A stretch of 34,286 nucleotides of DNA from positions 1 through 34,286 of the forward strand of contig CASEML010000044.1 in NCBI GenBank assembly GCA_949289145.1. Reading direction: 5' to 3'. The notes beneath the pieces were generated by a model. The model was not told the origin of the DNA. It was given only the letters and a program-made list of their open reading frames with translations, and did not search any database. A program made the position numbers and the translations under genes. This stretch comes from an uncultured Eubacteriales bacterium. Its GTDB lineage: Bacteria > Bacillota > Clostridia > Lachnospirales > Lachnospiraceae. Shown piece after piece: positions 7,771 to 15,494 of this stretch; the stretch's first letter is position 1; each line of letters starts with the position of its first letter.

Positions 7771-8790
7771 TTGATACTTGTTATTCTAGACAGAGAAGAA
7801 GATTTTCTATATGGTATTACCACATACTTTCAGGAGAAACTTGAAAAAATGTTTGAAATTTATTCTTTTCATACAAAGGAAGCGCTCTTTGCATTTGGCA
7901 GGGAAAAAAAGAAAGAAATCGATATTTATCTTGGAAGTTGTTATTTAAACAGTGCAGAAAGAAAAGAACTGCAAATAAAACAGACCTTGTATTTTAGTCA
8001 GGGAGAACGAATAGAGGAGTCAGAAGGAGAGGTGATTTATAAATATCAGCCGGCAGAGTGTATTATGAAGGAGTTTTTGGAAATTTGTCACTTTTCCGGA
8101 GGAGTATCGGGCACAGACTTTCACAAAGATATAAAAATTTTAGGAGTGTATTCTCCCATAGGCAGATGCGGTAAGACTTCTCTTGCTCTGGTGATGGGAC
8201 AGCTATTGGCACAGAATAATAAGGTGGTGTATGTAAGTCTGGAGGAATTTTCAGGATTTGAGCGGATAATCGGAGTTTATGATGGAATGGATATTTCTGA
8301 TTTAATTTACTATATTAAACAGGAAAAAAAAGAACTTGGAATGTATATTAATGGAATGTTGCTGGAAGTGAACCGATTGAAAATTCTTCCGCCGGCAAAG
8401 ATGGCGCCGGATATTCAGGAGCTTGGAGAGGAAATAAACACACTACTGCAGGAAGTCGCAAAAAGTAATCGATACGATGTGATTTTGGTGGATTTTGGAA
8501 GACAAATAAAGAGTGTGCTGCCGGTGCTGCATGATTTGGAAAGGCTGTATATGCCAGTGCTAAAAGATGTAGCTTCTCAGGCAAAGCTGGAGGAGTTCTT
8601 CCGCTTCTTAAGGAATTCTGAGTATGAGAAAATGGAAAAGAAGATTAAACAGTGCAAGTTAAGCTTTACAGAACAAATGGAATGGGAAACAGTGGAAGAA
8701 TTATATTATGGAAGTTTTGGTGCACAGGCAGCAGAGCTGCTAAAGGAGGAGGGATTGTGGAATATCAAAACAGAATCAAAAGTGCCATAA
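7771..8790 (+). CDS. tadZ: TadZ/CpaE-like pilus localisation ATPase
   Basis: A 339-aa MinD/ParA-superfamily protein that in Tad systems places the secretion machine in the cell. The N-terminal ~110 residues look like a receiver-type domain without a clear phosphorylation site. A deviant P-loop, SPIGRCGKTS (128-137), begins the ATPase domain; the canonical signature Lys (KGGxGKT) appears missing, which is common in TadZ. RYDVILVDFG near residue 240 is the Walker B strand. The TTG start at 7771 has AGGAGGG at nine bases and directly follows the tadV stop (TGATTG). Its 3' end overlaps the tadA start by 34 bases. Confidence 0.8.
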   Translation: MILVILDREEDFLYGITTYFQEKLEKMFEIYSFHTKEALFAFGREKKKEIDIYLGSCYLNSAERKELQIKQTLYFSQGERIEESEGEVIYKYQPAECIMKEFLEICHFSGGVSGTDFHKDIKILGVYSPIGRCGKTSLALVMGQLLAQNNKVVYVSLEEFSGFERIIGVYDGMDISDLIYYIKQEKKELGMYINGMLLEVNRLKILPPAKMAPDIQELGEEINTLLQEVAKSNRYDVILVDFGRQIKSVLPVLHDLERLYMPVLKDVASQAKLEEFFRFLRNSEYEKMEKKIKQCKLSFTEQMEWETVEELYYGSFGAQAAELLKEEGLWNIKTESKVP

Positions 8791-9965
8791 TGGAAGAGAT
8801 GGATTTATCCAAAGAAATAGCAGACGAAGAAATCAGAAAACTCATTGATGCGCAGATTATACAGTATAGTAAGGAAAATTACATATCCATTGATGAGAGG
8901 TATCGGTTGGCCAGAGAACTTTTCTTTGATATCAGAAAGCTTGGCATTTTGCAGGAATTGATTGAGGATGATTCTATTACGGAAATTATGGTCAATGGTG
9001 TGGAACATATTTTTATAGAGCGAAATGGAAAAATTGAAAAATGGGATCAAAATTTTACTTCAAAAGAAAAACTTTCTGACGTAATTCAGCAGATTGTAGC
9101 AGAGTGTAACCGTGTGGTGAATGAATCATCACCTATCGTAGATGCCAGACTGGAAAATGGAGCTAGAGTAAATGTAATATTACCTCCCGTGGCATTGAAT
9201 GGTCCTATTTTAACCATTCGAAAATTTTCAGATAAGGCAATTACCATGGACAAGCTGGTGGAATGGAATTCCATAAGCAGAGAAATGGCTGAATTTTTAA
9301 GTAAATTAGTAAAGGCAAAATATAATATTTTTATCAGCGGTGGAACCGGTTCCGGAAAAACTACTTTTCTAAATGCATTAACTGCATATATTCCCACAGA
9401 TGAAAGAATTATTACAATTGAAGACAGTGCAGAACTTAAAGTACAGGGAATCCCCAATTTGGTCCGTCTAGAAACCAGAAATGCCAACGTGGAAGGCTGT
9501 GTGCCTATTACTATAAGGGATTTGATTAAGGCTTCTTTAAGACAAAGACCAGATCGAATCTGTATTGGTGAAGTTCGAGGTGCAGAATGTATTGATCTGC
9601 TTAGTGCTATGAATACAGGACATGATGGAAGTCTTAGCACAGGTCATGGAAATAGTGCAAGGGATATGATCAGCAGGTTAGAAACCATGGTATTGATGGG
9701 AATGGATATTCCTATGGCAGCTATTGAAAAGCAAATAGCATCGGCGATAGACATATTTGTGCATTTGGGAAGACTGCGGGATAAAAGCAGAAAGGTTTTG
9801 GAAATTACCGAGGTTTTAGGATATGAAAAAGGTGAGATAAAATTAAATTCCTTGTACAGATATGAGGAGAAAAAGGGCAGTGAAAATGGGGGAATGTATG
9901 GAACGTGGAGCAAAAAAGGAGAATTAAAAAATACAGAGAAACTAATAAACACAGGAGTTATGTAA
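8757..9965 (+). CDS. tadA: Tad secretion ATPase TadA/CpaF
   Basis: A 402-aa hexameric secretion ATPase of the VirB11/CpaF group that powers pilus assembly at the inner face of the membrane. Motifs: Walker A GGTGSGKT (195-202), Asp box IEDSAEL (221-227), Walker B RICIGEVRG (267-275), His box TGHDGSLSTGHGNS (287-300). The real start is GTG at 8757, preceded by AGGAGGAGGG. Upstream codons in the frame lie inside tadZ and have no family similarity. It overlaps tadZ and tadB, which suggests translational coupling. Confidence 0.92.
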   Translation: MEYQNRIKSAIMEEMDLSKEIADEEIRKLIDAQIIQYSKENYISIDERYRLARELFFDIRKLGILQELIEDDSITEIMVNGVEHIFIERNGKIEKWDQNFTSKEKLSDVIQQIVAECNRVVNESSPIVDARLENGARVNVILPPVALNGPILTIRKFSDKAITMDKLVEWNSISREMAEFLSKLVKAKYNIFISGGTGSGKTTFLNALTAYIPTDERIITIEDSAELKVQGIPNLVRLETRNANVEGCVPITIRDLIKASLRQRPDRICIGEVRGAECIDLLSAMNTGHDGSLSTGHGNSARDMISRLETMVLMGMDIPMAAIEKQIASAIDIFVHLGRLRDKSRKVLEITEVLGYEKGEIKLNSLYRYEEKKGSENGGMYGTWSKKGELKNTEKLINTGVM

Positions 9966-10708
9966 AAGGAATTAATTATAAGGTATATCGTTTTAAACCC
10001 ATGGAAATTGTGACGGTATGTTTCAAAGGAGTTTTGGTTTTAATGACGGTGAGTTATCTGTTTTATGATTCATGGGTAGCGGTGGTGTGTCTTAGTCCGT
10101 TTTTATTTCTATATTTTCATGAGGAGAGTAAAAGGCTTAGAAAGAAGCGGTTGGAACGTCTGCAGATGGAATTTAAGGAGGCCTTAATTCTGATTGGAGA
10201 ATGTATGGAGGCAGGCTACTCTATAGAGAATAGCTTTGTAGAAAGTTATTTTTCCATGAAAGAAAGATTTGGAGATTCCTCCGATATGGTGCAGGAATTA
10301 AACATAATCAGGCAGAGTTTAAAATTGAACATAAAGATAGAAGAAGTACTGGTGGATTTTGCGGAACGAAGCGGCAGCGAGGATATTGGAGATTTTGCAG
10401 TGGTATTTTCTCAAGCAAAGAGAGGTGGCGGCAACATAGCATCCATTATGAAAAGAACAATTATAATGGTAAAAGAAAAGATAGAAATTCAAAGGGAAAT
10501 ACAAATTATGTTGTCAGGGAAAAAATATGAACAGAAAATTATGAGTCTGGTTCCTATTGGTGTTATGGCATATATCAGTGTTACTTCTAAAGGATACTTT
10601 GACGTGTTATATCACAATACGGTAGGAATAATGATTATGAGTGTCTGTCTTTTGGTGTATGTACTTGCCCTGTGTTTTGCAGAGTATCTTACACGGATAG
10701 AGGTATAG
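9905..10708 (+). CDS. tadB: Tad platform protein TadB (T2SS F family)
   Basis: A 267-aa inner-membrane platform protein that, with TadC, couples the ATPase to pilin extraction. Two hydrophobic segments (about 35-53 and 55-71) precede a cytoplasmic T2SS-F domain with MEFKEALILIGECMEAGYS and the AFVVFSQAKRGGGN-like stretch near residue 165; two more membrane segments close the protein. The start is uncertain: GTG at 9905 overlaps tadA by 61 bases with only a purine-rich stretch before it. The conserved region begins near residue 25, so a later non-ATG start is possible. tadC follows after two bases. Confidence 0.82.
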   Translation: MEQKRRIKKYRETNKHRSYVKGINYKVYRFKPMEIVTVCFKGVLVLMTVSYLFYDSWVAVVCLSPFLFLYFHEESKRLRKKRLERLQMEFKEALILIGECMEAGYSIENSFVESYFSMKERFGDSSDMVQELNIIRQSLKLNIKIEEVLVDFAERSGSEDIGDFAVVFSQAKRGGGNIASIMKRTIIMVKEKIEIQREIQIMLSGKKYEQKIMSLVPIGVMAYISVTSKGYFDVLYHNTVGIMIMSVCLLVYVLALCFAEYLTRIEV

Positions 10709-10710
10709 GT

Positions 10711-12033
10711 ATGAAAAATCTAATATACAAAAGCAGGTTTTTTAGGAAACTCGTGGAAGTAAAGTTAAAGGCGGGTGTGCTGGAGAATGAAAAGGCTGTT
10801 AGAGAAGCGGCATATAAGGAGACATTGAAAATATTATGTTGTGTATTTGCAGTTGCCTTTTTACTAATTGTTTATGTAGGCACTTATGAGGAAAAGGAGG
10901 GAGTGATTCAACAGGGCAGTATTGCAAAAGATGACTGGGAAAGTGGATACGAATTGTACTATGAAGCAGAAGAGGGGGAGGTATATGGAAATACTCAGAT
11001 TACTGTACCTCAAAAAAATTATAATAAACAGGAAGCGGAGAAGTTATTTCAACAGGTAGAGGAACATTTGGAAACGGAGATATTGGGAAACAATCAGAGT
11101 CTGGAGCGTGTAAGCAGTGATCTAAATCTTGTGGACTATCTGGATGGGATACCGGTGGAAATTACATGGAGTACAGACAAAGAGGAGTATATTAATTCTT
11201 ATGGTCAAGTGTTTAATTTTTCAGTAGAGTCAGAAGGAGCAATAGTTATGGTTACTGCAATGTTGAGTTTGGGAGAATATGAAGAAGAATATAGTTTTCC
11301 TGTGTGTGTGGTATTACCCGATAAAAAAGACAGAAGTTGGTGGCAGAGGGCGGTAGAGCATAAACTGGAATCTCTGCTGGAGCAGACAAGTGAGGATAAT
11401 GAGATCCTTCTTCCCCAGCAGATTGCTGGAAGTAATATTATATTTTTGCAAAAACATGACAGACGGCCGTGGGAATATCTTTTGGCAATTCCTTTATTAG
11501 CAGTATTACTTTTTTATGGAGCATTGAAGGAAGAAGAAAAGCAGAAGGATAAGAAAGAGGAAGAATTATTGTGGGAGTATCCTAAAATTGTCAGCAGGCT
11601 CAGCCTTTACATTCAATCGGGAATGACCAGTAAGAACGCAGTTGGAAAGATAGTGCGTGATTATGAAAAGATAAGAAGCGCATCAGGGAAAAAGGAGGTA
11701 AGAAAATTTGGATATGAAGAATTGAAAGTAACGTATTATGAAATGCAGAGTGGTGTTAGTGAGCATATGGCCTATAAGAATTTAGGAGAAAGAACCGGGC
11801 TCGCTGAATATAAAAAATTTTCTGCAATATTGGTACAGCAGCTGGAAAAGGGATCTAGAAGTTTTTTGGATAACTTACAGCAGGAAACAAGGGAAGCATT
11901 TGAAAAGCGTAAGAGAAATGCAAAAGAAGCGGGAGAAAAGGCGGGAACAAAGCTGTTATTTCCTATGGGAATTTTATTGGTGATTACTTTAGTGGTAATT
12001 ATGACGCCTGCTTTTCTATCCTTTGCATTTTAA
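10711..12033 (+). CDS. tadC: TadC-like platform protein with large extracytoplasmic insert
   Basis: A 440-aa protein. The C-terminal half (about 285-440) is a T2SS-F domain with a final membrane segment (about 421-440). The N-terminal half is atypical: a membrane segment at 41-57, about 195 residues predicted outside the membrane, then a second membrane segment at 255-270. The outer part contains QITVP...VEITWSTDKEEYINSYGQVFNFSV, the pattern of an atrophied bacterial Ig-like domain (a W-S-T core followed by a G-x-V turn). Usual TadC proteins are ~300 aa without it. Start is ATG at 10711 with GAGGTATAGGT, two bases past tadB. The role of the insert (contact with pilus or wall) is inference. 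Confidence 0.78.
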   Translation: MKNLIYKSRFFRKLVEVKLKAGVLENEKAVREAAYKETLKILCCVFAVAFLLIVYVGTYEEKEGVIQQGSIAKDDWESGYELYYEAEEGEVYGNTQITVPQKNYNKQEAEKLFQQVEEHLETEILGNNQSLERVSSDLNLVDYLDGIPVEITWSTDKEEYINSYGQVFNFSVESEGAIVMVTAMLSLGEYEEEYSFPVCVVLPDKKDRSWWQRAVEHKLESLLEQTSEDNEILLPQQIAGSNIIFLQKHDRRPWEYLLAIPLLAVLLFYGALKEEEKQKDKKEEELLWEYPKIVSRLSLYIQSGMTSKNAVGKIVRDYEKIRSASGKKEVRKFGYEELKVTYYEMQSGVSEHMAYKNLGERTGLAEYKKFSAILVQQLEKGSRSFLDNLQQETREAFEKRKRNAKEAGEKAGTKLLFPMGILLVITLVVIMTPAFLSFAF

Positions 12034-12058
12034 GTTGAAGTGACAGGAGGTAATGGTT

Positions 12059-12232
12059 ATGAACGGTATCAGAAATTTTATCCAAGAAGAAGACGGCATT
12101 GGAGTAGTGGAGATTATTTTGATTTTGGTGGTTTTAATAGGGCTTGTGATTGTGTTTAAAGAACAATTAAGTTCACTGGTTACAAAGATTTTCAGCAATA
12201 TTACTACCAATAGCAACAAAGTACTGAAATGA
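12059..12232 (+). CDS. flp: Flp-type (type IVb) pilin
   Basis: A 57-aa gene, the likely main pilin. It begins MNGIRNFIQEEDGIGVVEII, followed by an unbroken hydrophobic helix (ILILVVLIGLVIVF) and a short polar tail (KEQLSSLVTKIFSNITTNSN). The EEDGIGVVEI motif is the prepilin cleavage site of Flp1-like pilins, with Glu at position +5 of the mature protein if cut after the Gly of EDG. AGGAGG eight bases before the ATG at 12059 is among the best ribosome binding sites in the operon, as expected for the structural subunit. An ATG six bases earlier is too close to the site. The next gene starts two bases after the stop. Confidence 0.85.
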   Translation: MNGIRNFIQEEDGIGVVEIILILVVLIGLVIVFKEQLSSLVTKIFSNITTNSNKVLK

Positions 12233-12233
12233 T

Positions 12234-13655
12234 ATGAAAGAGGATAAAAAAGAAAGAGGGAGCATTACAGTATTTTTAGCGTTGGTTTTACTGATTTTAA
12301 TTTCTATTGTCACTCAAGTTATGCAGGAGGCTATGTTTCAGGCAGATAGAATTAAGCTGGCTTCTGCCATGGATGTTTCTTTTAATGCAGTATTAGGGGA
12401 ATATTGCAAAGAACTGGTAGAAGAATATGGTTTGTTTTTTTTGGATGTTTCTGATGAAAGTGGTATGTTTGACAAGGAAAATGTAGCATCTCGCCTGGAT
12501 TATTATATGTATAAAAATATACAGGAACAAAGCGGGATGCTGCAGATGCAGCTGATTGATACGGAGATAAAAGAATTTATCCTTGCTACAGATTGTGATG
12601 GCGTTGCTTTTTTGAAAGAAGCGGTAAAAGCATACAAGGAGAAAATGGTAGCTAAGACCATAGAATCGGCAATGCAGCAATCTCAAAAATATCAAGAAGC
12701 AGAAAAATCTAGAAAAGCCATAGAAGAAAACCAGATACAGCCATCTGAATTGGAAATTCCTAAAGAAATTAAAGTGGACACAAAAGAAAAGGAGAAGGCA
12801 GAGAAAGTGGTAAATCCAGTGAAAGTAATCGAAGCTTTGAAGGCAAATGGGTTTCTTGGTATTGTGGCATGGGATTTACCTATTTCTTCCAAATCCATAG
12901 ATTTAGGTACAACATTGCAAAGACGCAAATTAAATCAGGGAAACTCTCAGAAAAAACAAACGGCTTCTGTTTCAGAAAAAATAGTATTTGATTTGTATTG
13001 TAAGGATCAGTTTTCCTATTTTGGAAATCAAAAAAGAGACGATATATCTAGCTGTATAAATTATGAAATAGAATACTTAATTTGTGGCAAAGCAGGAGAC
13101 AAAGAAAATCTCAAAGGAGTGTTGGAGAAGATTATTTGGATGCGGGAAGGAATTAATTTTGCATATCTTTTAACTGACAGTGAAAAAATGGCAGAGGCAG
13201 AAGCACTTGCTGCTGCGTTGGTGGGATATACAGGTATTGTTCCTCTAATCACGGCAATGAAGTTTGCGATTTTGGCAGTATGGGCATATGGAGAAAGTTT
13301 GTTGGAAGTAAGGATTTTGCTTACAGGAGGTAAAGTAGATTTTATAAAAAATAAGAATAATTGGAGATTGCAATTATCAGAGCTTTCTAATGTAGCAACA
13401 ATTATAAAGGGTAATGCAAAGGGGGATGAGCAGGGTCTTGCATATGAGGAATATCTTTGGATATTGTTAAGTGTGTCTCCAACAAAGGGTAAGTGCTATC
13501 GAAGTATGGATTTGATCGAGAAGAGAATACAGGGTATAACAAATATAATTTCATTTCGTATGGATAACTGTATGTCATATATGACAGGAGAAGCTTCGGT
13601 AGTCAGCAGGTGCGGTAGAATTATAACGGTTTCTAAAGAAATGGAATACTGGTAA
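12234..13655 (+). CDS. DUF5702 protein, Tad-associated surface component
   Basis: A 473-aa protein with one N-terminal membrane anchor (about residues 9-27, preceded by RGSITVFLALVLLI) and a large outer part. The GSITVFLALVL beginning resembles TadE/TadG pseudopilins, and long proteins of this type in Clostridia tad operons are grouped as DUF5702. A charged linker rich in Lys and Glu lies at about 150-195. A hydrophobic patch near residue 340 may be a second membrane segment. It could be a tip or minor pilin-like component by analogy with TadG; that is inference. It starts two bases after flp. Confidence 0.7.
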   Translation: MKEDKKERGSITVFLALVLLILISIVTQVMQEAMFQADRIKLASAMDVSFNAVLGEYCKELVEEYGLFFLDVSDESGMFDKENVASRLDYYMYKNIQEQSGMLQMQLIDTEIKEFILATDCDGVAFLKEAVKAYKEKMVAKTIESAMQQSQKYQEAEKSRKAIEENQIQPSELEIPKEIKVDTKEKEKAEKVVNPVKVIEALKANGFLGIVAWDLPISSKSIDLGTTLQRRKLNQGNSQKKQTASVSEKIVFDLYCKDQFSYFGNQKRDDISSCINYEIEYLICGKAGDKENLKGVLEKIIWMREGINFAYLLTDSEKMAEAEALAAALVGYTGIVPLITAMKFAILAVWAYGESLLEVRILLTGGKVDFIKNKNNWRLQLSELSNVATIIKGNAKGDEQGLAYEEYLWILLSVSPTKGKCYRSMDLIEKRIQGITNIISFRMDNCMSYMTGEASVVSRCGRIITVSKEMEYW

Positions 13656-13675
13656 AGAGTCAGGGTGTGTGTAAT

Positions 13676-14566
13676 ATGTTCTTTTCTTACAACAGGTTAT
13701 TACATGTATACAGAATAAAGAAACAAAACAAAGAAAATAATTATTATAATTTCAGATGCAGTATTTCTCTCAGAAGGATTAAGGGTAAGAAAAGGACATT
13801 TTACACATCCTCTGGCGGCTATACATATAAAAGAGCATCTCTTACAGTGGAAGCAGCTATGGTATTTCCTATTTTTATTTTTGCATTTTGGATTGTGCTG
13901 TATGGGTTTAAAATCACAGAGCTGCAGGCAAAAGTACAATACGCCCTAAATGTAGTGGCAGAGGAAATGGCAGCCTATTCGGATGTAAAAAGCAAAACAG
14001 CGGCTTCGGCACTTTTTATTTCTGGTTTAAAGAGCTGTGATGCAGATGTTTCCTTTGTATCTGGAACATGGACAGGATTCAGTTTGGGAAAATCAAATAT
14101 TCAGAAAAAAGATTCTGTGGTTTATCTGGAAGTGGCTTATAAAATAAAGCTGCCCCAGTTACTGGGAATAAAATTTACTGTTCCTTGTACGCAGAGTGTC
14201 TGGACCAGAGCGTTTCATGGAAGAAGCCTAAAGGAAAAAAGTGCAGGAAAAATTGTTTATATTACGACCGGACAGACTGTATATCATACAAATAGGCAGT
14301 GCAGCTACTTAAATTTATCTATTCAGAAGATTACGGAAGCAGATTTTAGTAAACAGAGGCACAGATACTTGAAACAATATAAAGCTTGCAGTACCTGTAA
14401 AAATATAGAGGGGTATGGATACATATATATTACAGAAAGTGGAACAAAGTACCATTATACTTTAGCCTGTAAAAATTTGAAACGCACTATACAAAGGGTT
14501 ATGTTAGAGGAGGTAAATGACAGGAGGCTTTGCAGCAGATGTAATAAAAATACACACAAAAATTGA
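13676..14566 (+). CDS. TadE-like pseudopilin with tandem Cys/His tail
   Basis: A 296-aa protein. A TadE-type motif RASLTVEAAMVFPIF lies at 53-67 with the membrane helix to about residue 80. The outer part ends in two copies of a metal-site-like unit: VYHTNRQC (H204, C209) with CSTC (C238, C241), and KYHYTLAC (H260, C265) with CSRC (C286, C289). Each unit is H-x4-C...C-x2-C, like the Ada-type or nuclease-linked Zn-binding tails of secreted Firmicutes proteins. Zinc binding or disulphides are inference. The start is uncertain: ATG at 13676 follows a weak GGGTG; GTG at 13667 is also possible. The N-terminal ~50 residues before the motif are longer than usual. Confidence 0.72.
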   Translation: MFFSYNRLLHVYRIKKQNKENNYYNFRCSISLRRIKGKKRTFYTSSGGYTYKRASLTVEAAMVFPIFIFAFWIVLYGFKITELQAKVQYALNVVAEEMAAYSDVKSKTAASALFISGLKSCDADVSFVSGTWTGFSLGKSNIQKKDSVVYLEVAYKIKLPQLLGIKFTVPCTQSVWTRAFHGRSLKEKSAGKIVYITTGQTVYHTNRQCSYLNLSIQKITEADFSKQRHRYLKQYKACSTCKNIEGYGYIYITESGTKYHYTLACKNLKRTIQRVMLEEVNDRRLCSRCNKNTHKN

Positions 14567-14581
14567 ATTGGTAGGATAGAG

Positions 14582-15013
14582 GTGGCAGACATAGGAGTAG
14601 GAAAAGTTATATTATGTATTATATTGTTTTTGGAAAGTTATATAGATATTAAAAAAAAGCGAGTATGGATATGGCCGATAGTAAGTACAGCGAGTGTGGG
14701 GATTTTTGGCAAAATAATAGAAAAAAATGTGTCTATAAAGGAGCTGATCATAAGTTTGGGGATTACTGCAATTTTTGCAGTAATCAGTAAAGTGAGCAAT
14801 GAAGCACTTGGAATGGGTGATGTGTGGATAATAGGAAGTATATTAATTGTAATGGGGGTGATGAAAGGAGTGGGAATACTTTTTTTATCTTTTTTGCTGG
14901 CGGCAGTATATGGCGGAATCTTATTGGTGGTAAAAAAGAAGGGAAAGAATATAACATTTCCCTTTGTACCATTTCTATTTCTAGGCACAATAGGAGGTGT
15001 ATGGATGGAATGA
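14582..15013 (+). CDS. Second prepilin peptidase (A24 family)
   Basis: A 143-aa membrane protein with the two A24 aspartates: D in SYIDIKKKRV (about residue 22) and the GxGD motif GMGD (about residue 78). Several hydrophobic segments fill the rest, and the C-terminus has the family's FPFVPFLFLG. It is the second such peptidase in the operon and differs strongly from the first (GAGD type, 7255-7770). It may be specialised for the TadE-like or DUF5702 substrates that flank it. Start is GTG at 14582. Its end overlaps the next gene by 13 bases. Confidence 0.8.
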   Translation: MADIGVGKVILCIILFLESYIDIKKKRVWIWPIVSTASVGIFGKIIEKNVSIKELIISLGITAIFAVISKVSNEALGMGDVWIIGSILIVMGVMKGVGILFLSFLLAAVYGGILLVVKKKGKNITFPFVPFLFLGTIGGVWME

Positions 15014-15462
15014 GTAATAGAGAGAATGGTTTGAAGCAAAATTATCGCATACCTAAGAATAAATTAAAAGGAAGTATCACGGTAGAGGCTTCTTTGCTGT
15101 GTCCTATTTTATTTATTATAATTATAATGCTTTTCTTTTTAATTATATTTTGTTACAACAAAATAACAGTATGGAAAAATACATATTATACAGGGATAAA
15201 ATTGGTGGAAGCGGAAAGAAAAGGAGCCATATATGATTTAGAAACGGAGTGGAACAGAATTTCCAAAGAAACTTTAGTTTTGCCGGAGAATATACAGGTT
15301 AGTAAGAAAAAAACGGCAGGCAGTATTACTATTACGGGTAAAATAGAATTTAACATTCCATTTTGGGGAAACGTAGATATTCAGGAAAAAAGCGTGATGC
15401 CCTTGCACAGCATGCGAGAAAATGTTGCAAGAAATAAGTTGTGGAAAAAAACAAGTGGCTGA
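15001..15462 (+). CDS. TadE-like pseudopilin
   Basis: A 153-aa minor pilin-like protein. A basic N-terminus is followed by KGSITVEASLLCPILF (23-38) and a strongly hydrophobic helix, the TadE signature. The outer part (about 55-153) is short and beta-rich. AGGAGG precedes two candidate starts: ATG 15001 (three bases away, rather close) and ATG 15010 (twelve bases away); the site falls between them, so the start is unsure by three codons. It overlaps the second prepilin peptidase, its likely processing enzyme. Confidence 0.75.
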   Translation: MDGMSNRENGLKQNYRIPKNKLKGSITVEASLLCPILFIIIIMLFFLIIFCYNKITVWKNTYYTGIKLVEAERKGAIYDLETEWNRISKETLVLPENIQVSKKKTAGSITITGKIEFNIPFWGNVDIQEKSVMPLHSMRENVARNKLWKKTSG

Positions 15463-15494
15463 CATAACAGTTAGTAAATACATGGGAGGAAAAA

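Noticed and set aside
9086-9640. 184-codon open frame antisense to tadA
   Set aside because: It is opposite a fully supported ATPase gene with all motifs, and has no ribosome binding site or family similarity; it reflects codon bias.
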